Shown piece after piece: positions 1 to 8,864 of a DNA stretch of 45,873 nucleotides. The notes beneath the pieces were generated by a model. That model searched no databases, had not been told where the DNA came from, and saw only the letters and a program-made list of their open reading frames with translations. Position numbers and translations under genes: made by a program. Numbering within the stretch: position 1 is the first letter of the stretch; each line of letters opens with the position of its first letter. The stretch comes from Streptomyces sp. 15-116A (GTDB lineage: Bacteria; Actinomycetota; Actinomycetes; Streptomycetales; Streptomycetaceae), in the NCBI RefSeq assembly GCF_025290915.1, contig NZ_JAOCQE010000021.1, positions 1 to 45,873 of the forward strand, in the 5' to 3' direction.

Positions 1-271
1 GGCGGCCGTGCACACACCGAACGGCTTCTTCGCCCAGGAGGGCGGCTACGAGTACGCCGCGACCCTGGGCCTGACCGCGGCGGGCCTGGCGATCACCGGC
101 GCGGGCCGCCTCTCCCTGGACCACGCCCTCGGCCACGTCCTGGACCGCAGCTGGATGCTCCCGGCGGCGTTCGGAGTGACGGCGGCGGCCACGGCGCTGG
201 TGGTGGGGGCGCGGAACAAGCGGCTGAGGAAGGCGAAGGAGGGCGAGCAGGAGGCGCTGTTCGAGGAGTAG
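1..271 (+). CDS. DoxX-like membrane protein, C-terminal part (truncated by window edge)
   Basis: The reading frame is open from the left edge and ends at TAG 269-271, so only the last 90 or so codons are present. The visible part has a conserved-looking NGFF...GGYEY stretch, then a hydrophobic Ala/Leu/Gly-rich helix, a GxGRLSLD turn, another hydrophobic helix (PAAFGVTAAATALVVGA), and a basic tail ending in acidic residues. That order is typical of the end of DoxX/DoxD-family inner-membrane proteins, which have about four membrane helices and a poorly defined redox or stress role. The internal GTG at 8 is unlikely to be the true start because the protein would lack its first helices. It lies 60 bp before the MazG-like gene on the same strand. 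Confidence 0.75.
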   Translation, partial: AAVHTPNGFFAQEGGYEYAATLGLTAAGLAITGAGRLSLDHALGHVLDRSWMLPAAFGVTAAATALVVGARNKRLRKAKEGEQEALFEE

Positions 272-331
272 GGGCGGGATCGGCGAGGACGCTGAGGGCA
301 TTGTCAGTGGCGTCTGCCACGCTTCCTTTCC

Positions 332-667
332 ATGACCGATCACACGCCCGGGCTCTGGGACTCCATCGACGATCTGCACGCCTGGCTGGACACGCATCGC
401 CCGGCGGAGGGCCGGGAGGGCCTGCTGCTGCGCATCCTGAAACTGTCGGAGGAGGTCGGCGAGGTGGCCCAGGCGGTGGTCGGAGCGACCGGCCAGAACC
501 CCCGCAAGGGCACGAGCCACACTTGGGACGACGTGCAGTCGGAGCTGTGCGATGTCGCCGTTACGGCGCTGGTCGCGCTGCGCACGCTGACGCCGGACGC
601 CGGGGAGGTGTTCGCCCGGCATCTGGAAAAGGTGAAGGAGCGGTCGCTCGGACACAGCGTCGGCTGA
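332..667 (+). CDS. MazG-like nucleotide pyrophosphohydrolase
   Basis: This is a 111-aa protein of the all-alpha NTP pyrophosphatase (MazG-like) type. Such enzymes hydrolyse NTPs or dNTPs to monophosphate and pyrophosphate using Mg2+ held by acidic residues on two helices. The sequence shows the expected pattern: a helix with KLSEEVGEVAQA near residues 37-48 (ExxE metal ligands), then a helix with SELCDVAVTALVAL near residues 71-84 (the second ExxD pair). The length matches single-domain members found in Streptomyces. The ATG at 332 is the first start in frame that keeps the whole domain. It is followed by a clear hairpin terminator at 688-715. The exact substrate cannot be told from the sequence. 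Confidence 0.85.
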   Translation: MTDHTPGLWDSIDDLHAWLDTHRPAEGREGLLLRILKLSEEVGEVAQAVVGATGQNPRKGTSHTWDDVQSELCDVAVTALVALRTLTPDAGEVFARHLEKVKERSLGHSVG

Positions 668-687
668 GAGGGCGGGGACGTGGCGGA

Positions 688-715
688 GCCCGGGAGTCGT
701 ATCCAGCTCCCGGGC
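688..715 (+). terminator. Hairpin terminator after the MazG-like gene
   Basis: A perfect 9-bp inverted repeat (GCCCGGGAG at 688-696, CTCCCGGGC at 707-715) with a 10-nt loop starts 20 bp after the MazG-like stop codon. There is no T-run, which is usual for Streptomyces terminators. Confidence 0.7.
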
Positions 716-816
716 CCCTGGGGATGCCACCCACTTGCGCACGCCGGCGGCGTTTAAGAGGACGGATCAGTCATGAGGCCGTCGTGTTCTTCCTTTGAAC
801 TACCGCACCGGGCAGA

Positions 817-840
817 GGTGCAGGCGAGAGTCGAACTCGC
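817..840 (-). other. tRNA T-arm and acceptor-like fragment (possible tRNA remnant)
   Basis: Read on the minus strand, 840-824 gives a 5-bp stem, the loop TTCGACT and the closing stem (GCGAG / CTCGC). The loop fits the tRNA T-loop consensus TTCRANY exactly. The next seven bases (823-817, CTGCACC) could be the 3' acceptor strand. I could not find the matching 5' acceptor strand (GGTGCAG), a good anticodon arm or an encoded CCA, so this is at most the 3' end of a tRNA gene. Such fragments often mark sites where elements have integrated, but no second copy was found at the far end of the island. Confidence 0.3.
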
Positions 841-1020
841 ATCCGGCGGCGTTCGTCCGTCCTCGGTCGGTCCGGCGATCGGCGGCGATGCTGAGACTGG
901 AGCGAGAGTCTGAGATTGATCACGGCCCTTGTCGTGGCCGTGTCTTCAGGCTGAACTTCAGTGTCAGCTTGCGCTCCGCACGCGAACCGGTCCTCAATCC
1001 GGCCCGCGCTGGTCGCGCAC

Positions 1021-1040
1021 CCCCGCGCTCGCACGCGGGG
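1021..1040 (-). terminator. Hairpin downstream of the gene ending at 1083
   Basis: A perfect 7-bp inverted repeat (CCCCGCG / CGCGGGG) with a 6-nt loop. It is the second of two tandem hairpins beyond the leftward gene and may be a back-up terminator. Confidence 0.45.
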
Positions 1041-1050
1041 GCGATCATGG

Positions 1051-1074
1051 GGCCGCCCTCATCCAGGGGCGGCC
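1051..1074 (-). terminator. Terminator of the gene ending at 1083
   Basis: A perfect 8-bp inverted repeat (GGCCGCCC 1051-1058, GGGCGGCC 1067-1074) with an 8-nt loop, starting 8 bp beyond the stop codon of the leftward gene. Confidence 0.7.
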
Positions 1075-1082
1075 GGGGTGCC

Positions 1083-1814
1083 TCAGCCGAACAGGTAACC
1101 GAACACCGCGTCTCCGACCCGCTGATCGGTGACCTCGGTGCCGTTGGCCTCCTCGCGGGCGAACTTCACGGCCTGCTGGAGCTTCTCCACCCGCTCCAGC
1201 AGCTCGTTCACACGCCGCGCCGGAAGGGCACCGGAGAACTTCACGGTCGTCCAGTATCCGATGGGCACGTCCTCGTAGTACACCTCAACCTGCGCCGGGT
1301 GCTTCTCGGTCGCCTCGGCCTTGACGTGGTTGCGCGGCACCTTCTTCGTGCGGATGGTGCGCACGGGGTCCGTCTTCCACCAGTCGGTGGAGGGGTCGAG
1401 GGACCAGGACTCGGCGGCGTCGAGGGTGGGGAGCTTCTTGACGAAGGCGTGCAGATCGGTGAGCTGCTTCTCCAGGAAGAGCAGGTAGCTGACGGGCACG
1501 TCGGCGAGGATCGTCCGCCCGTCGACGGTGACATCGGCGCGGGCGCTGCAGTTGGCCCAGTCCTTCGTCGCCGTCACGTCGAACAGCCGGGTCAGCGAGG
1601 CGGACATCTCCCGCAGCACGTCCTCCGCCTGCACCTGCACCCGCGTCGACTCGGGCGGCAGCTGCTCGCCCTCCTCGTCCTTCGGCTGGTACGTCCGCGA
1701 GATCCCGGCCAGCAGCGCGGGCTTCTGCACCTTGCCGTGCGCCGCGGTGATGTCCTGAAGCGCCTTGCTCTTGACGCCCTTCTCGACGGCGATGATCTGA
1801 TTGAGTTTCGCCAC
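1083..1814 (-). CDS. Conserved actinomycete protein of unknown function (243 aa)
   Basis: The protein is soluble, charged and mainly helical, with no signal peptide or membrane segment. It begins AKLNQIIAVEKGVKSKA and continues with helix-rich segments, including FLEKQLTDLHAFVKKL near the middle and ELLERVEKLQQAVKFAREEAN near the C-terminus, which could form coiled coils. The middle contains several aromatic residues (SWSLDPSTDWWKT, VEVYYEDVPIGYWTTVKFSG). I believe it belongs to a DUF family common in Streptomyces chromosomes, plasmids and phages, but no function is known to me. The GTG at 1814 is chosen because GGGGGG lies 6-11 bases upstream and residues before it look non-coding. It is divergent from the gene at 1934 and is followed by two hairpins. 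Confidence 0.75.
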   Translation of the reverse strand: MAKLNQIIAVEKGVKSKALQDITAAHGKVQKPALLAGISRTYQPKDEEGEQLPPESTRVQVQAEDVLREMSASLTRLFDVTATKDWANCSARADVTVDGRTILADVPVSYLLFLEKQLTDLHAFVKKLPTLDAAESWSLDPSTDWWKTDPVRTIRTKKVPRNHVKAEATEKHPAQVEVYYEDVPIGYWTTVKFSGALPARRVNELLERVEKLQQAVKFAREEANGTEVTDQRVGDAVFGYLFG

Positions 1815-1933
1815 GTGGGCCCCCCTTTTTTCGAACAGGGGGAACTTATCCGGGGGTTCGGCACCGGCGCACCTGCTTTTCATCGCGGGAGGTCACCGCG
1901 CGGAGGATCGACGGGACTGCAAGACTGGAACAC

Positions 1934-2341
1934 ATGAACGACGCCGCTGAGCCCGAAGTCCCCTCAGCACGTGCTCGGTTACCCCGTGCCACCCGCCTGT
2001 TCCTCATCGCGGCCCTGACACTCAGCGCGGCGGGCTACGCGGCGACGGAGTACCTCGACGGCACGGCACCGGAGGCCCACCCACCGAGCCCGTACGCCAC
2101 GCAGCCCTCGTACGACACGCAGCCCCCGTCCGACTGCTCCAGCCCGAACCCAGACCCGGACCCGTTCTTCCACCCGCCCTCATCCCAGAACAGCCCGCAG
2201 CCGTACGGCGAGTACGTCGCCAGGGCATGCATCGTCGCGTCAGCGGTGCCTGTGCAGCCCCCGGGCTCCCCCGAGCCGGCACCGGTGCCGTCCTTGAGGC
2301 CCGACATCTGGTACGGGTACGGTGATGAATTCCCACGCTGA
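1934..2341 (+). CDS. Putative membrane-anchored or secreted proline-rich protein
   Basis: This is a 135-aa predicted protein. A basic N-terminus (ARLPRATR, to about residue 21) is followed by one hydrophobic segment (LFLIAALTLSAAGYAA, about residues 22-37), which could be a signal anchor. The rest is rich in Pro, Ser and Tyr with an irregular Pro/Ser/Gln/Tyr pattern and two cysteines, and would lie outside the cell. No catalytic motif is seen and I do not recognise a family. ATG 1934 has a weak GGA-containing ribosome site. It is divergent from the gene at 1814 and convergent with the pPIWI_RE operon, whose last gene ends at 2499. The opposite strand is also open here but its product is less protein-like. 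Confidence 0.5.
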   Translation: MNDAAEPEVPSARARLPRATRLFLIAALTLSAAGYAATEYLDGTAPEAHPPSPYATQPSYDTQPPSDCSSPNPDPDPFFHPPSSQNSPQPYGEYVARACIVASAVPVQPPGSPEPAPVPSLRPDIWYGYGDEFPR

Positions 2342-2498
2342 GGGAAGCCCACCTGTGCGGCAGCCTGTCCACGCCATTTCCCCATCCTCGCGGAGTCGGG
2401 GTGGCAGTGGGTGTGCCAGGTCCTCCGTTCATGTTCAAAGGCCGCAGGGAAGAGGACGACGAAAGTCCTGACATGTGGTCGGCGCAGAACCGTATGGG

Positions 2499-5366
2499 TC
2501 ACTCGTCGTCTTCTGCATCGTCGAGGTCGAAATCGAAAGCCAGCTGTCCCGAGGGATCTTCGTCTGGGGAAGCTGCCGGCTGGGGCTGCGTCGGATCCAC
2601 GGCGTCTTCGATCTCGTGCGGCAGGGCGTAGTCGTCCGCCAACCGGGCGAGGTGCAGAACGAGGGGCAAGCCCAGACCGTCACGTGCCTCTCGGAAGTCC
2701 TCACTGAAGCGCTGCTGGTGCACGAACGCGGCCCAGGCTTCGGCGTCGTCGCCTGGCTGGAGACACGCCACCGTGAATTCCAGGAGATCCGGGTTCCAGG
2801 CGTTCGCCGTCGGGCGGTGTGCACTGTTGCCCGACGGGTTGGTGTGCGGCGTCAGCTTGGCGTCGTCGTTGGTGAGCTTGCTCTGGGTACCGGACTTGCC
2901 AACGGTGCTGTAGAACACGCGGCCGGAATCACCCCGTACCGCGGACCTCCACAGCCCCATCGCGATGCCTCCTCGCTGCTGCCCCTCCAGCTCGGGGTTG
3001 AGTTCTTCGCGCTCCGCCCAGCACTGCGCCGTCTCGTCCCTGGTACCGTCGGCGACCCGGACGACCCGGAGCTGCTTGCCGTAGAGCCCGATCCGCTGTG
3101 CCGGGCCCCCGTCGAGGCCGAGCCTGTCCTGCTCCAATCCGTCGTTCTTCAGCCACGTCCACCGTTTCCGCACGTCCTGGGCGTGTGCCAGGACGAGTGT
3201 CGGGGTGCTGCGCAAGCTCGACAGCGTCTGCTTGATGAAGGCCGCCATGAGCGCCGCCTGGTCGGCGCTGGTCCGCTTCGCCTCGACGCGTCCGGTCAGC
3301 GCCTTGAGGAGTTCGGGGTAGGGAACCCATTCGTGCATGTCCGCGGACCTGCCGAGGACGCACTTCGCCCCAGGCCGGATGAGGATCGCAATGGGCGTGA
3401 ACTGCTGCTTGCCCGTGGGCCCGTCGTGGCGGCGCTCCACGAGATGGAAGGCGACCTGGCTCAGGCCGGCGGGGATGAGGTCGCCGAGCGTGTGCTGCGG
3501 CAGCAGGCGCACGCCGGTCTGGCGCACGGCGTCCGACCAGGCCGAGGTGGCGCGCATCCGCGCGTCCTCCATGGCCTTCTCCGGCTTCTCGATGGTCGCA
3601 TCCAGCGGACGGATGAACTGGGTCACCAGACCCGCGTCGGCGCAGCCCAGACGGATCGCGTACTTGGGGTCGCTGCGCCGCTTGCCCTGGCGGAAGGCCT
3701 CCTGGCCGTCGAGTTCCACGAGGGCCAGCCGGATGCCGGGGACAGCAGCACGCAGACCGGTCATGGCGTTCGCCACCTGAGTACGACGGTCCGCGATGGC
3801 CTCGTCGTGCTCCTTGCCCCTGCGAGGCACCCGATCACCGCCGAGCGGACCGCCCAGAGCGCCAAGACGCCGGGCATGGAGCCGAAGCGTCAGTTCCTCC
3901 GATTCCCAGATCCACGTGTCGGGCGCCTCCTCCCGTCGGAGCCCGGCAAGGCCCAGTTGGGCCTCTGCGGCGGCGATGATCCGATCGCGCATGATGTCCG
4001 ACTGGTAGAGAACAAGCGCCGTCAGGTCCTCTCCCTCCAGCGCCTCTGCCAGGCGTTCGCGCAGCACCTGGGCGTTGTACGCCGAGTACCGGTCCCGCTT
4101 GTCATGGATCGCCGCGAGCTCCTCCGGCGTCTTCTCCTTCTTGGTGGGGATGGACGGCAGCTTCTTCAACTGCTTCCTGGGCGGTCGCGCGTACGAGCTA
4201 CGCGTGAGTTTCGGGATGGGCGCGAATTCCGGGGCCAGCGCCTGTTCCGCCCATTCGATCAGCCGCCGTCGCTCGCTGGGCATCAGTCCCGTGCCGATGG
4301 TGTGCTTGCCCATGGCGGCGTGGTGCCCGACGGCGATCTGGATGCCGTCACGGCCGTGGATCCAGTGGTCGGCCTCCTTGACCAGCCGGTCCGGGGACGG
4401 CAGCGCGTCGAGGGCGGTGACCTGGGTGAGCATTCCCTCCGGCCCGCCCTGTCGCCAGTCGGTGGTGCCGTTCTTCCAGTCCAGCATGGCGACGGCGAAG
4501 CGCTGCGGGACCGGCCCGTCGTGCACGAGTGCGGCGTCCGGCAGCAGGTAGGCGGAGACACCTTTGCCGTACGGCATGAACACCTTGCCGCTCACGAACC
4601 GGCGGACACCGGCGCTCAGGTGTACCCGCGGAACGGGCGAGAACGGCACGGTGCGCACGGTGACCCGGAGGGTCGCGGCGTAGTACGCCGGTTTGCCCTC
4701 TCCCCCGCCACGGCGTGTGGGCACGTACTCGATGAGGTCGGACATCAGCTCGGCGCCTCCACTGCCCGCGCCGCGGGAGCCGCCGAGGCCCGCCACCTGG
4801 CGGAAGGCCAGCCGCTTCCCCTTGTGCTCGTACGGCGCCAGGCGCGTGATCCTGGCTGCGAGGACGTCGGGGAGAAGGCGGTAGACGTGCGGAGCCGGGA
4901 CCGCGGTCTTTCGTGGCGTGTCCTGCAGTGCGAGGAGATCGACTGTGCCCGGCTGCCAGCTGAGGGCAGACGTGTCCAGATCCCGGAAGCAGTCCATCAG
5001 CAGGCCGACGGTTTCAGGGTCGTCCGGGTTCCGCTGGAGGCTCTTGAGCCAGGTGGCGACATAGAGGTTGGTCACCGGCATCGGATACGGGTCCGTGCAG
5101 TACAGCCAGGGGTTCGCCGTGCCGAATCGTGCCGTGGAGTCGACCGTGACGATGTCCGGGGCGGTGGCGCGCAGCAGTTGGTTGATGTGCTTCGTCGGGA
5201 CGCGGTGACGCCGCTCGGCCTGCCGCTGGCTCAGCCCGTCGTGATACAGGCGCAGGACGGGTTCCTCCCAGTGGGCGGGGAGGGCGAGCGTGTACATCGG
5301 GACGGCGAACGGCCCCTGGGCCGGGGCGGGTACGTAGGCGGCGGCCCGGAGGTACTGGTATTCCAC
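2499..5366 (-). CDS. pPIWI_RE family prokaryotic PIWI protein (Argonaute relative)
   Basis: This 955-aa protein resembles the pPIWI_RE family: prokaryotic PIWI proteins with conserved Arg and Glu residues, described by Burroughs, Ando and Aravind as parts of predicted RNA-dependent restriction systems. Roughly 1-330 corresponds to the N-terminal X module, the middle to the MID region, and 550-930 to the RNase H-fold PIWI domain. Landmarks are KRRSDPKYAIR near residue 560, VTQFIRP soon after, and a C-terminal stretch with PDLLEFTVACL near 858 followed by LGLPLVLHLARLAD. The tail is acidic (DFDLDDAEDDE). The GTG at 5366 is preceded by AAAGGAG. It is the last gene of a leftward operon, 60 bp after the helicase gene. 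It may bind a guide or R-loop hybrid; whether it cuts cannot be told from the sequence. Confidence 0.85.
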   Translation of the reverse strand: MEYQYLRAAAYVPAPAQGPFAVPMYTLALPAHWEEPVLRLYHDGLSQRQAERRHRVPTKHINQLLRATAPDIVTVDSTARFGTANPWLYCTDPYPMPVTNLYVATWLKSLQRNPDDPETVGLLMDCFRDLDTSALSWQPGTVDLLALQDTPRKTAVPAPHVYRLLPDVLAARITRLAPYEHKGKRLAFRQVAGLGGSRGAGSGGAELMSDLIEYVPTRRGGGEGKPAYYAATLRVTVRTVPFSPVPRVHLSAGVRRFVSGKVFMPYGKGVSAYLLPDAALVHDGPVPQRFAVAMLDWKNGTTDWRQGGPEGMLTQVTALDALPSPDRLVKEADHWIHGRDGIQIAVGHHAAMGKHTIGTGLMPSERRRLIEWAEQALAPEFAPIPKLTRSSYARPPRKQLKKLPSIPTKKEKTPEELAAIHDKRDRYSAYNAQVLRERLAEALEGEDLTALVLYQSDIMRDRIIAAAEAQLGLAGLRREEAPDTWIWESEELTLRLHARRLGALGGPLGGDRVPRRGKEHDEAIADRRTQVANAMTGLRAAVPGIRLALVELDGQEAFRQGKRRSDPKYAIRLGCADAGLVTQFIRPLDATIEKPEKAMEDARMRATSAWSDAVRQTGVRLLPQHTLGDLIPAGLSQVAFHLVERRHDGPTGKQQFTPIAILIRPGAKCVLGRSADMHEWVPYPELLKALTGRVEAKRTSADQAALMAAFIKQTLSSLRSTPTLVLAHAQDVRKRWTWLKNDGLEQDRLGLDGGPAQRIGLYGKQLRVVRVADGTRDETAQCWAEREELNPELEGQQRGGIAMGLWRSAVRGDSGRVFYSTVGKSGTQSKLTNDDAKLTPHTNPSGNSAHRPTANAWNPDLLEFTVACLQPGDDAEAWAAFVHQQRFSEDFREARDGLGLPLVLHLARLADDYALPHEIEDAVDPTQPQPAASPDEDPSGQLAFDFDLDDAEDDE

Positions 5367-5426
5367 GGGCTGGTTCTCCTTTGGAGGTGAAGAGGGCGTG
5401 CGAACGTGAGATGTGCCGGCGTGCCG

Positions 5427-8400
5427 TCAGCCCATGTCCGCCAGAGCGCGGTAGAGCGGTTCGTACAGCTCGCGGACGAGCGACTTGTCGATGGGGGCAG
5501 GCTCCCGGCCGGGCGTGCCGTCGTCCTCGAAGTAGGGGGCGAGCACCTCGCGCATGCTCGCCAGGAGACTGGTGTCGGGTGTGTCCGCGGCCTGGAAGCC
5601 GGCTTCCCGGGGTGAGAAGGCCGCGTCGACGAAGACGACCCTGGCCGGCACACCGCCGCGCACGAGGCGGCCGATGACCTGCCACATGACGACGAGTTGG
5701 TCCCAGGTGAACGCCACCTTCTCGTCGTCGCGCAGGCTCGACCAGGCAAGCTTGCGGGTCAGGAAACGGTTCCACTGGCCGCGGGCGCGGCTGCGGAACG
5801 CCACAGCGGCCCGGTCGGGTGTGGCCGCCGCGAGTGCTCCCTGCGCGAACGAGCCGTCGGTGTCGCGGAGTTGGCGTACGGCCCAGTCGTTGATGGACTG
5901 GATGGCGAGCGAGATGTCGTCGGGCCGCGGGTGGGGACGGGCCAGGAAGTACACGGTGCCGATGGCGGCTTTCCCTCCGCGCAGCACGATGTTGTGCCCG
6001 CGCTCTACCGCGAGCAGCGGGGCGACGAGGAGGTCACCGCCGACGGAAGGGAACGTCTTTACATCCCCGCGGGGCAGGGTGCGTGCGGCGGTGTCCTCCG
6101 GCAGCCGGGTCCAGGCGGTGTCGGCGTCCGCGTCGTCGGACACGAGCTGGGTGACCCGCCCGTTCCACTCGGGGATCTGGTTGAGGTACTCGGCGGCCCT
6201 GCGTGCCTCGTCGTAGCTGCCGACGAGGAGCAGGATGCGGCGTCGCTCCGGGTCGTCGATCTCGTCCAGCTCGGCGTCCAGCATGCTCATCGAGCCGGGC
6301 AGGCTGCGGTCGGGCACAGCGAGCTGGTGCAGCATGTGCAGCAGGGCCTGCGGCCGCTCCTCGGGGTCGCAGCCCGACAGACGCAGGGGTTTGGGCTGGT
6401 CGCCCCCAGGCCAGTACAGGAACTCCTTGCGGAACTCCGTGCCGAGTACGGCCTCGACCTCCTCGTCGCGGGGCCGCAGTACGGCGCCCACCTCGGCGTG
6501 CACGTGATACCTGCTGGACGTGCCCGCCCAGCTCGTGGCGGACATCAGCAGGACGTGGGGGCCGGGGCGGCCGTCCACGGCACACAGGTCGCCTAGGCGC
6601 ATGAGCAGTTCGCGGCCGACACCGTTGCAGTGGAAGAAGCGGAGCTCACCGCTGCGGTCGCCGTCGCGCTCCTGGTCGTCGTGGCGGAACTGGAAGCCCA
6701 GGACATTGCCCATGGGCGACTCGGGGATGACCGCCTCGTAGTCCTTCGGGGGCCTGCGGGAGAGCACATTGGAGGCGCTCTCCAGGTTGAGGGCGGCCTC
6801 GACGCGCGGCCACAGCGTGGTCATGAAGTCGAGGCGGCTGTGCAGGGCGGACAGGATGAGGGTGAACTCGAAGCGCCTGGCCTGTAGTTCCATGTCGGCG
6901 AGTACGCCGGTGTCGCCCGAGACGATGGTGGTGAGGGTCTCGCGCAGCCGTCCGCGGGTCCGGGCGCCCTGGGGCGCATGCAGAAGCTCCAGTGTGAGGT
7001 GGACGAAGGTGTTCACCAGGCGTGTCACCTCGTCGTCATCCGCGTCGCTGTGCTGCTCGTGCAGGGGATCGTCCCTGAACCGTCCGAGCGCGGCGTCCAG
7101 GGTCCCGGCCGCCGCGGGCGGACGCTCGCCTTCCTTGCGCCCGGGGAACCAGCTGTCGAGCAGCAGGTTGTGGAGGGTGAAGGCGCTGAAGTAGTCCACG
7201 CTGATCCACCGCCTGAGCCCGTCGTCCTTGACAAGGAGCGCGTAGAGGCGGTCGGTGGCGGCGCTGACCGTGTTGACGGCGTTGGTCCAGTCGTCGACGT
7301 CACGGGCGGACAGCTGGAGCCGTCCGTCGCGGGCCATCTGCTGGAACTTGTGCACGGCGACCTCGTCGAACCATGAGTTCGGGGCCTTGCCCACGAGGGT
7401 GCTGGCGGGCGCGAAGGCCGTGTCGAGCTGCATCTGCACCCGGTCCGCCTCGTCCACGATGATCAGATCGCTTACCCGGCACGCGAGTTCGAGGTACCGC
7501 AGCTGTTCGTCGTGCTGGTGCTGCGGCACGGAGCTGTGCACCAGGCCGGCCGGGGTGGCGACCCACACCTGGGCATCGACCAGGTCGCGGGCCCCGCGGT
7601 GCCGGGGACAGCGGTTCCACAGCGGACACAGCCGTCGCTGTGGCTTCGGCCGCCGGGAGTCGCGCACCGCCGGGCTCTCGTCATCGAGCAGCGGATCACC
7701 CTCGGCCGCCTCGGCCTCGGGGACGGTGAAGAGAGTCAGGCACGGGGCCTCACGGATGCCGAGCGGGCGCCGGGCCTCCAGGCCGCGCAGGACGTCGACC
7801 GGGCAGGCGCTGCTCAGGTAGGCGAAGCCCGCGTGATCGTGCCCCAGCATGGTGACGGTACCGGCCGTGGCGGTGCGGCGGTGCAGCCGGTTGATGTTGC
7901 GTTCGCGTGTGGAGTGCCCGAGGATCGGCGCGGCCCGCACGCCCAGCCGGCCGAACTGCTCCACGACGGCGAGCGTTTCCGCCACATCCCCGACGACGAT
8001 GGTCACCCGACGGGACGTCTGCGTCACGGCGTGGTACGTCAGGATGTCGCGGATCGTGGACTTGCCGGCGCCGACCATGCCGACCAGGTGCAGCAGCCGG
8101 TCGACCGTCAGCCGCCCCTTCTGCGCGAACCTTGCGGACGACTCGTCGCGCACGAGCAGTTTGACGCGCTGAAGACGCCCGGCCCAGGCGTTGCGGGGAC
8201 CATCCGGTGCCGCCGCTTCCACGGCGTCCATGGCGTCGGCGGCCTTTTCGAGTTCCTCCCAGGTGACGTCGACAGGCTCCCCACGTCCTGCTGGCGGCGC
8301 GTCGAGCGCGTGAGCGCGGGGCAGGAGGTCCGAGAGCAGTTCCTCCTCGAAGACAACAGAGTGGGTGCGGTCCTGCACACGGAAGGTGTGCTCTCCTGCC

Positions 8401-8864
8401 TCGGCGAGCGGAATGGAGCGTGTCGAGAATGCGGGCGCGGTGCTGAGCAGATCCTCGAACACCTTGAAGCGCTGCGCGGCTCGCGAGGGCTCGCGGCGGC
8501 GCGGCACGTCGTCGGGTCCGTCCAGGTCGTAGCCCCGTAGCTGCTGGGGGACTGCCAGATAGTCGGACAGTGCCTCACGCCACGCGTGGCGCCGGCGCAG
8601 GTCCCACAGATAGTGGCGGGCCCGTAGGACGCGCAGTCGCTGTTCGTCCGTACGGACGTCCCCGAAGGCTTCGCTGTACGGGTAGCCACCCAGCAGCGGC
8701 CAGACGTCGGCGGCGGTGCGGGTCGGCGTGACGTCCTGAAGCAGATACAAGCCCAGTTCGACGTCGAGAAGGTCGCCGGAACGGAAGCTGCCGAGGTTCG
8801 TCGGCCACACTTCGGTGAGCTGCTGGGGCGAGCAGCGCCGGTGCCAGCCGCTGCGGTCACGCAT
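5427..8864 (-). CDS. DinG-like SF2 helicase of the pPIWI_RE module
   Basis: An 1145-aa helicase. Walker A is MVGAGKST near residue 265, the DEAD-type motif II is IIVDEADRV near 470, and the C-terminal lobe carries LLAVERGHNIV near 950 and a motif VI QVIGRLVRGG near 1065. The arrangement fits the XPD/DinG branch of SF2. A cysteine pair (CPLWNRC) sits between motifs I and II, where DinG/XPD proteins hold an Fe-S domain, but I cannot see a full four-cysteine set. In pPIWI_RE systems this helicase is expected to unwind DNA or RNA-DNA hybrids for the PIWI protein and nuclease. ATG 8864 is chosen because AAGGAGA precedes it by about 7 bases. It overlaps the upstream REase gene by 8 bp, so translation is probably coupled. 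Confidence 0.85.
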   Translation of the reverse strand: MRDRSGWHRRCSPQQLTEVWPTNLGSFRSGDLLDVELGLYLLQDVTPTRTAADVWPLLGGYPYSEAFGDVRTDEQRLRVLRARHYLWDLRRRHAWREALSDYLAVPQQLRGYDLDGPDDVPRRREPSRAAQRFKVFEDLLSTAPAFSTRSIPLAEAGEHTFRVQDRTHSVVFEEELLSDLLPRAHALDAPPAGRGEPVDVTWEELEKAADAMDAVEAAAPDGPRNAWAGRLQRVKLLVRDESSARFAQKGRLTVDRLLHLVGMVGAGKSTIRDILTYHAVTQTSRRVTIVVGDVAETLAVVEQFGRLGVRAAPILGHSTRERNINRLHRRTATAGTVTMLGHDHAGFAYLSSACPVDVLRGLEARRPLGIREAPCLTLFTVPEAEAAEGDPLLDDESPAVRDSRRPKPQRRLCPLWNRCPRHRGARDLVDAQVWVATPAGLVHSSVPQHQHDEQLRYLELACRVSDLIIVDEADRVQMQLDTAFAPASTLVGKAPNSWFDEVAVHKFQQMARDGRLQLSARDVDDWTNAVNTVSAATDRLYALLVKDDGLRRWISVDYFSAFTLHNLLLDSWFPGRKEGERPPAAAGTLDAALGRFRDDPLHEQHSDADDDEVTRLVNTFVHLTLELLHAPQGARTRGRLRETLTTIVSGDTGVLADMELQARRFEFTLILSALHSRLDFMTTLWPRVEAALNLESASNVLSRRPPKDYEAVIPESPMGNVLGFQFRHDDQERDGDRSGELRFFHCNGVGRELLMRLGDLCAVDGRPGPHVLLMSATSWAGTSSRYHVHAEVGAVLRPRDEEVEAVLGTEFRKEFLYWPGGDQPKPLRLSGCDPEERPQALLHMLHQLAVPDRSLPGSMSMLDAELDEIDDPERRRILLLVGSYDEARRAAEYLNQIPEWNGRVTQLVSDDADADTAWTRLPEDTAARTLPRGDVKTFPSVGGDLLVAPLLAVERGHNIVLRGGKAAIGTVYFLARPHPRPDDISLAIQSINDWAVRQLRDTDGSFAQGALAAATPDRAAVAFRSRARGQWNRFLTRKLAWSSLRDDEKVAFTWDQLVVMWQVIGRLVRGGVPARVVFVDAAFSPREAGFQAADTPDTSLLASMREVLAPYFEDDGTPGREPAPIDKSLVRELYEPLYRALADMG

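Larger units (their letters stand above)
668..1082. other. 415-bp gene-free stretch at the island edge
   Basis: No convincing gene is seen here. The stretch holds the MazG-side terminator (688-715), a tRNA T-arm-like sequence on the minus strand (817-840), and two hairpins (1021-1040 and 1051-1074) that close the leftward gene ending at 1083. Short open frames across it lack coding character. Confidence 0.6.

Noticed and set aside
817..900. Complete tRNA gene on the minus strand
   Set aside because: Only the T-arm and one acceptor strand are present; no matching 5' acceptor or usable anticodon arm was found.
795..1937. Long plus-strand frame covering 668-1082 and the gene at 1083-1814
   Set aside because: It crosses terminator hairpins and runs antisense to a gene with a good ribosome site and consistent helices.
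2035..2502. 155-codon minus-strand frame opposite the proline-rich protein gene
   Set aside because: Gly/Ser-rich without a domain; the plus-strand frame has a credible membrane anchor. Neither is certain.
2475..5390. Very long open frame on the plus strand opposite the pPIWI_RE gene
   Set aside because: It is the antisense shadow of a high-G+C gene: Arg/Val/Gly/Leu-rich, no motif, and the minus strand carries the recognisable PIWI domains.
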